In this document: one piece after another, positions 45,593 through 54,532 of the stretch | How positions within the stretch are numbered: position 1 is the stretch's first letter | Layout: every line of letters starts with the position of its first letter | NCBI RefSeq assembly: GCF_001592265.1 | Contig: NZ_BCWP01000003.1 | Location: 1 to 64,000 of the forward strand | Direction: 5' to 3' | Source: Curvibacter delicatus NBRC 14919 | Lineage (GTDB): Bacteria; Pseudomonadota; Gammaproteobacteria; Burkholderiales; Burkholderiaceae_C | Length of the DNA stretch: 64,000 nt | The notes under the pieces: model-generated | The model's input: only the letters and a program-made list of their open reading frames with translations | Databases searched by the model: none | What the model was told of the DNA's origin: nothing | Made by a program: the position numbers and the translations under genes

Positions 45593-46879
45593 ATGACGAC
45601 GCCCCGACTCAATGAACTCGACGCCTCCGAGCTGGCGGTGCGACTGGCACGGCGCGAGATCAAGGCCGAAGACCTGGCCATTGCCTGCCTGGAGCGCGTG
45701 GCCGAGCGCGAGGACGACGTCCACGCCTTTGCCCACCTCGACGCCGTCAATGCCCTGGCGCAGGCCCGGGCGCTTGACGCCGGGCCGGTACGCGGCCTGC
45801 TGCACGGCCTGCCCCTCGGCGTGAAAGACCTGTTCGACACCACCGACCTGCCCACCGGCTACGGCTCGGCGCTCTACGCCCACCACCGCCCGGTGGCCGA
45901 TGCTGCCACCGTGGCCCTGTGCCGCGAGGCCGGCGCCGTGGTGCTGGGCAAGACCGTCACCACCGAGTTCGCCTACTTCCAGCCCGGCCCCACCTGCAAC
46001 CCGCACAACACGCAGTTCACCCCGGGCGGTTCGTCCAGCGGCTCGGCTGCGGCCGTGGCCGACCGCATGGTGCCGCTGGCACTGGGCACGCAGACAGCGG
46101 GCTCCATCATCCGCCCGGCCGCCTTCTGTGGTGTGGTGGGCTACAAACCCAGCCATGGCCGCGTGGTCGGGGCCGGCGTGAAAAGCCTGTCACCCACGCT
46201 GGACGTGATCGGTGGCTTCGGCCGCAGCGTGCGCGACGTCGCCCTGCTGGGTGCCGTGCTCACCGGTGACCGGCGCCTGTTTGAATGGGGTGAGCACGGC
46301 GCACCGCGCATCGGCCTGTTCCAGACGCCAGCCTGGCCGCAGGCCGACGTCGACACGCAAAACGTCTGGTCGCTGGCCACGCAGGCGCTGGCCACCCACA
46401 CCGATGCCTGCCAGGACGTGGCCATGCCGCAGAACTTCGGCGACCTGATCCAGCTGCAGAAAGATGTGATGACCTTCGAGATGGCCCGCTCGCTCAGCCA
46501 CGAGCGGCTGCGCCACCGTGAAGCCCTGAGCGCCCAACTGGTGGCGCTGTTGGATGCCGGCATGGCCATCGATGGCGCCACCCACGACGCCAACCTGCAG
46601 CGCACTGCCGACTGGCGCCTGCGCATCGACTCGCTGTTCGAACGGCATGACGTGCTGCTGACCCCCAGTGCCATCGGTGAAGCGCCCAAAGGCCTGGAAG
46701 CCACCGGCGACCCGCTGTTCTGCCGCAGCTGGTCGCTGCTGGGCCTGCCCTGCGTGCACCTGCCCTTTGCCACCGGCGCCATGGACCTGCCGGTTGGCCT
46801 GCAGCTGGTGGGCCGCTTTGGGGAAGACCACAAGCTGCTGGCCGCCGCGCATTGGGTGCACGAGAGGCTGACACGCTGA
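45593..46879 (+). CDS. Amidase-signature family hydrolase
   Basis: A 428-residue protein with the amidase-signature catalytic triad: Lys78 (GVKDLFDT), the cis-Ser in GGSSSGSAAAVA (147-158) and the nucleophile Ser171 (GTQTAGSIIRPA). The substrate could be an aliphatic or aryl amide; it is not GatA, since no gatB or gatC is near. The ATG at 45593 follows AAGGAAGACACGT. It is ten bases before the nitroreductase gene, so the two probably form an operon. Confidence 0.9.
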   Translation: MTTPRLNELDASELAVRLARREIKAEDLAIACLERVAEREDDVHAFAHLDAVNALAQARALDAGPVRGLLHGLPLGVKDLFDTTDLPTGYGSALYAHHRPVADAATVALCREAGAVVLGKTVTTEFAYFQPGPTCNPHNTQFTPGGSSSGSAAAVADRMVPLALGTQTAGSIIRPAAFCGVVGYKPSHGRVVGAGVKSLSPTLDVIGGFGRSVRDVALLGAVLTGDRRLFEWGEHGAPRIGLFQTPAWPQADVDTQNVWSLATQALATHTDACQDVAMPQNFGDLIQLQKDVMTFEMARSLSHERLRHREALSAQLVALLDAGMAIDGATHDANLQRTADWRLRIDSLFERHDVLLTPSAIGEAPKGLEATGDPLFCRSWSLLGLPCVHLPFATGAMDLPVGLQLVGRFGEDHKLLAAAHWVHERLTR

Positions 46880-46888
46880 AGACACAAC

Positions 46889-47488
46889 ATGACTGAGCAA
46901 CAGAACACAGAAAACGCCGCACCAGACACTGCCCTGACTGCCCTGCTCGGCCGCCACTCGATCGGCCCGCGCTGGATGGTGGCCCCTGGCCCGAATGACG
47001 CGCAACTAACCCAGGCGGTGCAAGCCGCCTTGCGGGCCCCCAACCATGGGCGCATGAAGCCCTGGCGGGTGGTCACGGTGAGCGAGGCGCAGCGCCCTGC
47101 CTTGGCCGATCTGTTCGAGCAGTTCGCCCGCGACTCCGGCAAGAGTGCAGAGGACGTGGCGATCGAACGTGAGCGCGCCTACAACGGGCCGGTGCTGGTG
47201 GCCTGGGTGGCGCGCATTGACAGTGGCGTGGCCAAGGTGCCGCCGCACGAACAGTGGATCTGCGTCGGTGGCGCCTTGAGCAATTTCATGAGCGCGCTGC
47301 ACTTCATGGGCTTTGGCGCCAAGATCCTGAGCGGCCGCAAATGCCAGCACCCGGCGCTGGTGCAGGCCTTCTGCCAAGCCGGCGAGCAGCTGGTGGGCTT
47401 TGTCTGCATCGGCAGCCCCACACGCGAACTGGAACCCCGGGAGCCGGACGACCCGCGCCCGCTGCTATCGGCCTGGTCCGTGCGCTAA
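46889..47488 (+). CDS. Nitroreductase-family (YdjA-like) FMN oxidoreductase
   Basis: A 199-residue nitroreductase-fold protein. The segments ALRAPNHGRMKPWRVVTV (FMN binding, about 47-64), CVGGALSNFMSALHFMGFGA and VGFVCIGSP fit the family, and the short length resembles YdjA. It probably reduces a quinone or nitro compound with NAD(P)H. The stop overlaps the convergent MFS gene by four bases. Confidence 0.88.
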   Translation: MTEQQNTENAAPDTALTALLGRHSIGPRWMVAPGPNDAQLTQAVQAALRAPNHGRMKPWRVVTVSEAQRPALADLFEQFARDSGKSAEDVAIERERAYNGPVLVAWVARIDSGVAKVPPHEQWICVGGALSNFMSALHFMGFGAKILSGRKCQHPALVQAFCQAGEQLVGFVCIGSPTRELEPREPDDPRPLLSAWSVR

Positions 47489-48657
47489 ACCGGCCGGTGA
47501 CGCAGGCGCCAGACCTGCCAGGCACACAGCGTGGCCAGCACACTGCTGGCCAGCGCTGCCCAGAACACACTGACCAGCCCAAAGCGCGCACTCAAGACGC
47601 CACCCGCCAACCCGGTCAGCACCCCTGGCAGCCCATAACCCAGCACGGCGTACAAGGCCTGGCCACGGCCGCGCAAGGTACCGGGGAAATGATGCGACAG
47701 CAGCGCGATGCACACCGAATGGTGCGCGGCAAAGGTCAGCCCATGCAGCGCCTGTGCCAGCAGCAGCAAGGGCCAGATGGCGGCACTGGAAGCGGTGACC
47801 CCCATGCGCAGCACTGCGACTGCGGCACACACCACCAGCCAGGCCGTGAGGCTGAAGCGCGGCAACCAGCGGCTTTGCGTGAAGAACCAGGCAATTTCCA
47901 CGATGACTGAAACCGCCCACAGCAGGCCGATCACGGTCTTGCTGTAGCCCAGGGCGTCGAGGTAGAGCGAGAAAAAGATGTAGATCCCCATGTGTGACAG
48001 TACATGGAAAAACGCCGTGGCAAAAAACCACTGCACGGAACGCTTCTTCAGAATGGGCAGCACCGGCTGCTTTTTCTCGTGTGCCGGCACCGCCTCCTTC
48101 AGGTCGGGCAGCCACCAGACACTGGCCACCACCGCCAGCAGTGAGAGCACGGTCCAGGCCGGAAAATGCCCCATGCCGAAATGCTCGAACCAGGCACCGG
48201 CAGCAAACACCGTGACCAGAAAACCAAGCGAGCCCCACAGACGCACGCGACCATAACGTTTGGCGTCGAATGCACCGCCACTGCTGACCAGATGGGCCAT
48301 GGCGGCCTCGCTCATCGGCATCATGGCGCTGGTGTGCAGGAACATCAACCCCAGCACCGCAGCCAGCCACCAGAAGCCGCCTTGGACCCACAAGCCGCAC
48401 GACACCAGCAGCGCCACCGTGGCACCCAGACGCAGCAGCTTGACGCGCTCACCCGTGTGGTCGCTCAGCCAGCCCCAGGCATAGGGCGCCACCAGGCGCG
48501 TGGCCGACTGCACGGCGGTCAGCAGGCTGATCGCAACAATGCCCAGCCCCAGATCCTTGAGCCAGAGCGGCAGGTAGGGGTTGAAAAAACCGATGTGCGC
48601 GAAGTAGGTGGCCGACAGGGCCGCAAACGGCGCGAGATGGCGCGGGGTGTTGGGCAC
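47485..48657 (-). CDS. MFS transporter (HcaT/PPP-like family)
   Basis: A 390-residue integral membrane protein with about 12 transmembrane segments. The start ATYFAHIGFFNPYLPLWLKDLGLG and the motif DHTGERVKLLRLG match the phenylpropionate permease (HcaT-like) family of the major facilitator superfamily. The substrate is unknown. It follows the tautomerase-like gene by 11 bases, in a group aroC-tautomerase-MFS. Confidence 0.88.
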   Translation of the reverse strand: MPNTPRHLAPFAALSATYFAHIGFFNPYLPLWLKDLGLGIVAISLLTAVQSATRLVAPYAWGWLSDHTGERVKLLRLGATVALLVSCGLWVQGGFWWLAAVLGLMFLHTSAMMPMSEAAMAHLVSSGGAFDAKRYGRVRLWGSLGFLVTVFAAGAWFEHFGMGHFPAWTVLSLLAVVASVWWLPDLKEAVPAHEKKQPVLPILKKRSVQWFFATAFFHVLSHMGIYIFFSLYLDALGYSKTVIGLLWAVSVIVEIAWFFTQSRWLPRFSLTAWLVVCAAVAVLRMGVTASSAAIWPLLLLAQALHGLTFAAHHSVCIALLSHHFPGTLRGRGQALYAVLGYGLPGVLTGLAGGVLSARFGLVSVFWAALASSVLATLCAWQVWRLRHRPV

Positions 48658-48668
48658 TATCGCCCCGG

Positions 48669-48857
48669 CTATTTCTTCTCGCTCCAGAGCACGCCGGCGC
48701 TGGCCCAGTCGGACTTCTTGATGTCGAACAGGATCACGTCCACCGCCTCGGGCGAGGTGCCCAGGGTCTTGACGGCGGCCTCGGTGACGGCCTTGACGAA
48801 TTCCCTCTTCTGCTCGGGCGTGCGGCCCTCGAACATTTCAACGCGGATGGTAGGCAT
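48669..48857 (-). CDS. 4-Oxalocrotonate tautomerase-family small protein
   Basis: A 62-residue protein. After Met removal the catalytic Pro is the N terminus (PTIRVEMFEGRTPEQKREFV), as in 4-oxalocrotonate tautomerase. It likely forms hexamers. The segment GTSPEAVDVILFDIKKSDW matches the C-terminal beta-hairpin. It could tautomerise a 2-oxo acid, but no catechol-cleavage genes are nearby. The ATG at 48857 was chosen for the Pro; it is 40 bases after aroC. Confidence 0.88.
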   Translation of the reverse strand: MPTIRVEMFEGRTPEQKREFVKAVTEAAVKTLGTSPEAVDVILFDIKKSDWASAGVLWSEKK

Positions 48858-48897
48858 GGTGAGATTCCCGAAATCGAAAGTGAACGTGATGCCCGGC

Positions 48898-49992
48898 TCA
48901 GACCGAACCTGGGATGGGGCCGACCGCCAGCTTGACATCGCCGCACTGGGCGCGCTGGCGCAGTGCATGCTCCATCACCACCAAGGCCAGCATGGCCTCG
49001 GCGATCGGGGTGGCGCGGATGCCGACGCAGGGGTCGTGCCGGCCCTTGGTCACCACCTCGGTGCTGTGGCCTTCGACGTCGATCGACTCGCGCGGCGTCA
49101 GGATGGAACTGGTCGGCTTGATGGCGATCGACACCTCCAGGTCCTGCCCGGTGCTGATGCCCCCCAGCACGCCACCGGCCTTGTTGGCCTTGAAGCCTTG
49201 CGGACTGAGCGCATCGCCGTGGGTGCTGCCCTTGTCGGCCACGGCCGCAAAACCGGCACCAATCTCCACGCCCTTGACGGCATTGATGCCCATCATGGCA
49301 AAGGCAATGTCGGCGTCGAGCTTGTCGAACAGCGGCTCACCCAGGCCGACCGGCATCTTGCTGGCCGTGACGCGCAGGCGTGCGCCGCAGGAATCGCCGG
49401 CCTTGCGCAGGGCTTCCATGTAGGTCTCCAGTGCCGACACATCGGCCACCGGGGCGAAGAAGGGGTTGGCGGACACGTGGTCCCAGGACTCGAAGGGAAT
49501 GGCGATCTCGCCGATCTGCGTCATGCAGCCGCGGAACTCGGTACCGTAGTGTTCCTTGAGCCATTTCTTGGCCACGGCGCCGGCCGCCACCATGGGCGCG
49601 GTCAGACGGGCCGAAGAGCGGCCACCGCCGCGCGGGTCACGGACGCCGTACTTGTGCCAGTAGGTGTAGTCGGCATGACCGGGACGGAAGGTCTGCAGGA
49701 TGTTGCCGTAGTCCTTGCTGCGCTGGTCGGTGTTCCTGACGAGCAGGCAGATCGGCGTGCCGGTGGTCTTGCCTTCATAGACGCCGGAGAGGATTTCCAC
49801 CGCATCGGGTTCGTTGCGCTGGGTGACGAACTTGGAGGTGCCGGGGCGACGGCGGTCCAGGTCGGGCTGGATGTCGGCCTCGCTCAGGTCCAAACCCGGC
49901 GGACAGCCGTCGATCACGCAGCCGATGGCCGGGCCGTGGGATTCACCGAAGTTGGTGACCGCGAAGAGGTTTCCGAAGGTATTGCCGCTCAT
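48898..49992 (-). CDS. aroC: Chorismate synthase
   Basis: A 364-residue enzyme for the last shikimate-pathway step, 5-enolpyruvylshikimate-3-phosphate to chorismate, using reduced FMN. It begins [20 protein letters not shown] and has the three family signatures, including [13 protein letters not shown] and [17 protein letters not shown]. The length is normal. First gene of a group with the tautomerase and MFS genes. Confidence 0.97.
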   Translation of the reverse strand: MSGNTFGNLFAVTNFGESHGPAIGCVIDGCPPGLDLSEADIQPDLDRRRPGTSKFVTQRNEPDAVEILSGVYEGKTTGTPICLLVRNTDQRSKDYGNILQTFRPGHADYTYWHKYGVRDPRGGGRSSARLTAPMVAAGAVAKKWLKEHYGTEFRGCMTQIGEIAIPFESWDHVSANPFFAPVADVSALETYMEALRKAGDSCGARLRVTASKMPVGLGEPLFDKLDADIAFAMMGINAVKGVEIGAGFAAVADKGSTHGDALSPQGFKANKAGGVLGGISTGQDLEVSIAIKPTSSILTPRESIDVEGHSTEVVTKGRHDPCVGIRATPIAEAMLALVVMEHALRQRAQCGDVKLAVGPIPGSV

Positions 49993-50111
49993 GGGAGGGA
50001 TTATCCCAGAGAGTATTCACTCCTCTGCGCTGCCACGCTTCGACTGCAGCGCGCAGCTTCTGGCCGCGGGCTGTGGTCGCCCTGGCCTTGGGCCGGCCAG
50101 GGTGCTCGTGC

Positions 50112-50576
50112 TCAGGCGTCTTTGGCTGCCGGCTGCCCTTCTTCTTCCGGCCAGTCGCGGATGTAGGCCTTGAGCATCTTGTTCTCGAAGTTCTGGGCGT
50201 CCACCACGGCCTTGGCCACGTCGTAGAAGCTGATCACGCCCATGAGCATCTTCTTGTCCATCACCGGCATGTAGCGGGCATGGCGGTCCAGCATCATGCG
50301 GCGCACCTCGTCCATGTCGGTTTCCATGGTGCAGGTCAGCGGCGCGTCGTCCATGGCAGTGCGCACCAGCGTCGTGCCGATGCTGCCGCCGTTCTTCACG
50401 GCCTGTTTGATGACCTCACGGAAGGTCAGCATGCCCACCAGGTCGCCATGGTCCATGACCACCAGCGAGCCGATGTCTTTTTCCGCCATGACCTCGGTCG
50501 CGCGGGCCAGCGGCTCGTCGGGGGTGACGGTGTACAGGGTGTTGCCCTTGACGCGCAGGATGTCGCTGACTTTCAT
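50112..50576 (-). CDS. CBS-domain pair protein
   Basis: A 154-residue protein made of two CBS domains (about 8-60 and 75-135), with the typical AxxxMxxxxIGSLVVMD, then HARYMPVMD and LMGVISFYDVAKAV. It binds an adenosine nucleotide in its family. The ATG at 50576 follows GAGGAGCACACC. It stands alone between aroC and metY; the target is unknown. Confidence 0.92.
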   Translation of the reverse strand: MKVSDILRVKGNTLYTVTPDEPLARATEVMAEKDIGSLVVMDHGDLVGMLTFREVIKQAVKNGGSIGTTLVRTAMDDAPLTCTMETDMDEVRRMMLDRHARYMPVMDKKMLMGVISFYDVAKAVVDAQNFENKMLKAYIRDWPEEEGQPAAKDA

Positions 50577-50704
50577 GGTGTGCTCCTCGTGACTCTCAAG
50601 GGCATGAAATATAGCCCATGGCATGATTGGAACCATAACGAGGCTGCTGGTCAAGCCACCCCGCGACACCGGCAGCACCCATCGAAACATCTGCGGAGTT
50701 ATTC

Positions 50705-52006
50705 ATGCCCGGTTATTCCGATCCCGGCTTCGACACCCTGGCGTTGCACGCCGGTGCCGCCCCCGACCCAGCCACCGGCGCGCGCGCCGTGCCAATCCAC
50801 CTGACCACCTCCTTCGTCTTCGAATCGAGCGACCACGCCGCCGCCCTGTTCAACCTGGAACGTGCCGGCCACGTCTACAGCCGCATCAGCAACCCGACCA
50901 ATGCGGTGTTCGAGCAGCGCATGGCAGCGCTGGAAGGCGGCATCGGCGCCATTGCCGTCGCCAGCGGCCAGGCGGCACTGCACCTGAGCATTGCCACGCT
51001 GATGGGCACCGGCGCGCACATCGTGGCCAGCACCGCGCTCTATGGCGGCTCGCAGAACCTGCTGCACTACACCCTGCGCCGCTTCGGCATCGAGACCACC
51101 TTCGTCAAACCGGGCGACATCGACGGCTGGCGCGCCGCGGTGCGGCCCAACACCAAGCTTTTCTTCGGCGAAACCGTGGGCAACCCCGGGCTGGACGTGC
51201 TGGACATTCCGACGGTGAGCGCGATCGCCCACGAAGCCGGCGTGCCGCTGCTGGTGGACTCCACCCTCACCTCGCCCTGGCTGATCAAGCCTTTCGAGCA
51301 CGGTGCCGACCTGGTCTACCACTCGGCCACCAAGTTCCTGAGCGGCCACGGCACCGTGATTGGCGGTGTGGTGGTGGATGGCGGCAGCTTCGACTGGGAT
51401 GCCTCGGGCAAGTTTGCCGAACTGAGCCAGGCCTACGACGGCTTCCACAACATGGTGTTCACCGAAGAATCGACCGTGGGCGCCTTCCTGCTGCGCGCGC
51501 GGCGCGAAGGCCTGCGCGATTTCGGCGCCTGCATGAGCCCGCACACCGCCTGGCTGATCCTGCAGGGCATCGAAACATTGCCGCTGCGCATGGCGCGCCA
51601 CATGAGCAACACCGAGCGCGTGGTGCAGTTCCTGGCCAGCCAGCCTTTTGTCTCGCGCGTCGGCCACCCGCTGCTGGAGAGCCACCCCAGTCACGCGTTG
51701 GCAAAAAAACTGTTGCCACGTGGCGCCGGCTCGGTGTTCAGCTTCGACATCAAGGGCAACCGCGAGCAGGGCAAGGCCTTTATCGAGACGCTCAAGGTTT
51801 TCAGCCATCTGGCCAACGTGGGCGACTGCCGCAGCTTGGTGATCCACCCGGCCAGCACCACCCACTTCCGCATGAGCGACGAGGCGCTGGCCGGTGCCGG
51901 CATCAGCCAGGGCACCATCCGCCTGTCGATCGGGCTGGAAGATCCGGATGACCTGATCGACGACCTGAAACGTGCATTAAAAGCAGCAGAAAAGGCAGGT
52001 GCGTGA
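50705..52006 (+). CDS. metY: O-acetylhomoserine sulfhydrylase (PLP-dependent Cys/Met-metabolism enzyme)
   Basis: A 433-residue enzyme of the Cys/Met metabolism PLP family. The PLP lysine is Lys210 in YHSATKFLSGHG. The start DTLALHAGAAPDPATGARAVPI and PIHLTTSFVF region match O-acetyl- or O-succinylhomoserine sulfhydrylases, which make homocysteine from sulphide. The length of over 425 favours MetY over MetZ. Its stop overlaps the ATG of the next gene by one base (TGATG). Confidence 0.9.
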   Translation: MPGYSDPGFDTLALHAGAAPDPATGARAVPIHLTTSFVFESSDHAAALFNLERAGHVYSRISNPTNAVFEQRMAALEGGIGAIAVASGQAALHLSIATLMGTGAHIVASTALYGGSQNLLHYTLRRFGIETTFVKPGDIDGWRAAVRPNTKLFFGETVGNPGLDVLDIPTVSAIAHEAGVPLLVDSTLTSPWLIKPFEHGADLVYHSATKFLSGHGTVIGGVVVDGGSFDWDASGKFAELSQAYDGFHNMVFTEESTVGAFLLRARREGLRDFGACMSPHTAWLILQGIETLPLRMARHMSNTERVVQFLASQPFVSRVGHPLLESHPSHALAKKLLPRGAGSVFSFDIKGNREQGKAFIETLKVFSHLANVGDCRSLVIHPASTTHFRMSDEALAGAGISQGTIRLSIGLEDPDDLIDDLKRALKAAEKAGA

Positions 52007-52824
52007 TGGAACTCATCGTCAACGGCGCCAACACCTATTGCTACACCGGCGGCAAAGCCTTCGACCCGGCCAAACCCACCGTCGTTTTCATCCACGGCGT
52101 GCTCAACGACCACAGCGTCTGGATCCTGCAAAGCCGCTACCTGGCCAACCATGGCTGGAACGTGCTGGCGGTGGACCTGCCGGGCCACTGCCGCAGCGCC
52201 GGCGAGGCGCCGGAAACGGTGGAGCAGGCCGCGGACTTCATCGCCGCCCTGCTCGATGCCGCCAAGGTGCCACGCGCCGCGCTGGTGGGCCACAGCTGGG
52301 GTTCGCTGATTGCGCTGGAGGCAGCTTCCAAGCTGAAGGACCGCATCAGCCACCTGGTGCTGGTGGGCACGGCCTTCCCGATGAAAGTGTCGCCGGCCCT
52401 GCTCGACACCTCACTGAACGAGCCGATGAAGGCGCTGACCATGATCAACGTGTTCTCGCGCAGCACGCTGGCTGCGCCGCCCTCGGTGCTGGGCCCCGGC
52501 ACCTGGGTCTATGGTGCCGGCATGGCGCTGGGCCGGCGCGTGCTGGCCAGCAACCCCAAGGTCAACGTGTTCCACCGCGGCTTCAAGGCCTGCGACAGCT
52601 ATGCCAATGGCGAGAACGCGGTGGTCCAGATCAGCTGCCCGGTGCTGTTCCTGCTCGGCGCGCAAGACCAGATGACCATGCCCAAAGCCGCGCAAGGACT
52701 GATTGCCAAGGCGCGCGAAGCAGGCAAATCTGTGCAAGTGGTCAATCTGCCGGTGGGCCACCACCAGATGAGCGAGACGCCGGAGGAGACGCTGTTCGCG
52801 ATCCGCGATTTCCTGGCCCGTTGA
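52006..52824 (+). CDS. Alpha/beta-hydrolase coupled to metY
   Basis: A 272-residue cytoplasmic alpha/beta-hydrolase. FIHGVLNDHSVW gives the oxyanion segment, GHSWGSLIALEA the nucleophile Ser near residue 100, DQMTMP the acid and VGHHQMSE the His. It could be an esterase, lactonase or a homoserine-related acyl hydrolase. The one-base overlap with metY shows strong translational coupling. The substrate is unknown. Confidence 0.87.
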   Translation: MELIVNGANTYCYTGGKAFDPAKPTVVFIHGVLNDHSVWILQSRYLANHGWNVLAVDLPGHCRSAGEAPETVEQAADFIAALLDAAKVPRAALVGHSWGSLIALEAASKLKDRISHLVLVGTAFPMKVSPALLDTSLNEPMKALTMINVFSRSTLAAPPSVLGPGTWVYGAGMALGRRVLASNPKVNVFHRGFKACDSYANGENAVVQISCPVLFLLGAQDQMTMPKAAQGLIAKAREAGKSVQVVNLPVGHHQMSETPEETLFAIRDFLAR

Positions 52825-52827
52825 CGC

Positions 52828-53487
52828 TCAGGCCGGCACCAAAGGGCGACGGTGCCGGTCCACCCAGTAGCCCCACAGTACCAGCAGCCATTGCAGTTGC
52901 CCGACCCAGGCAAGGGCCTGTGTGCTCGGCGGCGGAGCACCCAGCACATTGGCGGCGTAAATCACAAACAGGAAGAACACCAGGCCCAGCAGGCCCCAGC
53001 GGCCGGCTCCGTCCAGGGCCACGGTGTTGCGTACGTAGATCCAGACGCCAAGAGCAAACATCGGAACCTCCAGCGCCAAGGTCAGCGGCAAGGAGGACCA
53101 GAGATGCAGGCCGGCCACGGTATCACCCCAAGGCGACAGCGGCAGATCCGGCCGATGCACCATGAGGTCCAGCAGCCAGTGGCTCAGCACCAGTGCGCCC
53201 AACACCACGGAACCGATGCGATCGCGCCGACGCAGTCCGTAGACCACCCCCAGCACCACCGCCCAGCACAGCACCGCCAACAGGCTGTGGGAATAGGGGT
53301 AATGCTCGAACACCAGAGGTGTCACCGCCGTGGCACCCGGCTCGATGCGCACGCGCTCGATGCCGAACAGCAGGAAAGTCGGCCACAACAGGTCAATGAA
53401 CTGGGCCGCGAGAAACAGCGCGCCGAGTGACACACGCGGGGCAACCACTTTGGCGCCAAAACCAAGGGCGAAGTGACCGATGAACAT
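52828..53487 (-). CDS. Membrane-bound metal-dependent hydrolase-like protein
   Basis: A 219-residue protein with about six hydrophobic segments. FIGHFALGFGAKVVAPRVSLGALFLAAQFIDLLWP and HYPYSHSLLAV, then LSHWLLDLMVHRPDLPL, are similar to the YdjM/DUF457-type predicted metal-dependent membrane hydrolases, with several His and Asp that could hold a metal. The ATG at 53487 follows AGGGAG. The function is unknown. Confidence 0.78.
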   Translation of the reverse strand: MFIGHFALGFGAKVVAPRVSLGALFLAAQFIDLLWPTFLLFGIERVRIEPGATAVTPLVFEHYPYSHSLLAVLCWAVVLGVVYGLRRRDRIGSVVLGALVLSHWLLDLMVHRPDLPLSPWGDTVAGLHLWSSLPLTLALEVPMFALGVWIYVRNTVALDGAGRWGLLGLVFFLFVIYAANVLGAPPPSTQALAWVGQLQWLLVLWGYWVDRHRRPLVPA

Positions 53488-53553
53488 GAAAACTCCCTTT
53501 TGCGAAAAAGCGCACCCCGTTGTTGCCATCCCGCAGACGGGGGCCGCAGGGCA

Positions 53554-53937
53554 TCACCCGCAGGCGATATCCACCATACGGCTGGCGATGGTATGGGGTG
53601 TGGCGAAATTCCAGCTCATCGGGCCGTGCTCATAGTGCACCAGCTTGCCGGCACCCATGGCTTGCGGATGGTCCGAAGAATACATCCGGCGAATCCGTCG
53701 GCCGGCGCAGTCGACCTCGATCTGGTCGTTGGACGACAGGTAGGGCCCGGCAGGGCCATGGCGCAACTCGGTATGGTCGCGCAGGATCCAGATCATCACA
53801 TTGCTGCCAGCTTTTTTCTGGATCGGCGTGTTGATGTAGAAGACTGATTGTTCGTTGCGGGAGATCTTCACCCACTCAGCCATCACCTGACTGCTTCCCG
53901 CCATCAGGAGCACGGACATCAAGATTGTTTTCAGCAT
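53554..53937 (-). CDS. Secreted surface-adhesin-E-like protein
   Basis: A 127-residue protein with a signal peptide (about 1-20, ending SSQVMA). The mature part begins EWVKISRNEQSVFYINTPIQ and contains MIWILRDH, like the surface-adhesin protein E family. Two Cys (VDCAG, IACG) may form a disulphide. The ATG at 53937 was chosen at the signal peptide. The function is unclear; the adhesin name is inherited from the family. Confidence 0.68.
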   Translation of the reverse strand: MLKTILMSVLLMAGSSQVMAEWVKISRNEQSVFYINTPIQKKAGSNVMIWILRDHTELRHGPAGPYLSSNDQIEVDCAGRRIRRMYSSDHPQAMGAGKLVHYEHGPMSWNFATPHTIASRMVDIACG

Positions 53938-54157
53938 AACTTTGAGAGGTGTGTGGCGCGTCAAACCATGCCTGCGGGCCCAGGCCGGTGAGGCTGCGGT
54001 AACCGGCCCGTCAGCCTGCTGGCTGTCATGGCCAGTCTGTTGCCAGTTTGCCGGGCACTATAACCTTGACCGCAGAAGGCTGGCGTTTTGCAGCGGCAGG
54101 TTGCGCACAACCGGGGCCAGCGCCTACACTGCGGCCATAAAACCAAGGAGACCCGCC

Positions 54158-54487
54158 ATGAACACCACCACCGCATCCACCGACCCCAAGGCCTTCAGCA
54201 GCTTTGCCGAGTTCTACCCCTTCTACCTGGGCGAGCACAGCAACCGTACCTGCCGCCGTCTGCACTTTGTCGGCAGCTCGCTGGCCCTCGCCTGCCTGGC
54301 CATGCTGATCGTCACCGGCAAGCCGCAGTACTTTCTGTACGGCCTGCTGTGTGGTTATGGTTTTGCCTGGCTGGGCCACTTCGGTTTCGAGAAAAACAAG
54401 CCGGCCAGCTTCAAGCGCCCGCTCTACAGCTTCATGGGTGACTGGGTGATGTACAAGGACATCTGGACCGGCAAGATCAAGCTCTGA
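54158..54487 (+). CDS. DUF962/Mpo1-like small membrane protein
   Basis: A 109-residue protein with two hydrophobic segments (about 38-55 and 58-75) and the family pattern FYPFYLGEHSNRTCRRLHFVGS, then GYGFAWLGHFGFEKNKPASF and PLYSFMGDW. It belongs to the DUF962/Mpo1-like family; yeast Mpo1 is a dioxygenase acting on 2-hydroxy fatty acids, with His ligands like those seen here. The bacterial role is unknown. The ATG at 54158 follows AAGGAGACCCGCC. Confidence 0.88.
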   Translation: MNTTTASTDPKAFSSFAEFYPFYLGEHSNRTCRRLHFVGSSLALACLAMLIVTGKPQYFLYGLLCGYGFAWLGHFGFEKNKPASFKRPLYSFMGDWVMYKDIWTGKIKL

Positions 54488-54532
54488 CCGGGGTGCCGGG
54501 TCATCGCCAGCACCGCGGAAACGCTATTGTTT

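Noticed and set aside
48166-50166. A 666-codon plus-strand open frame over MFS, tautomerase and aroC
   Set aside because: It crosses three real minus-strand genes and shows no domain or start signal.
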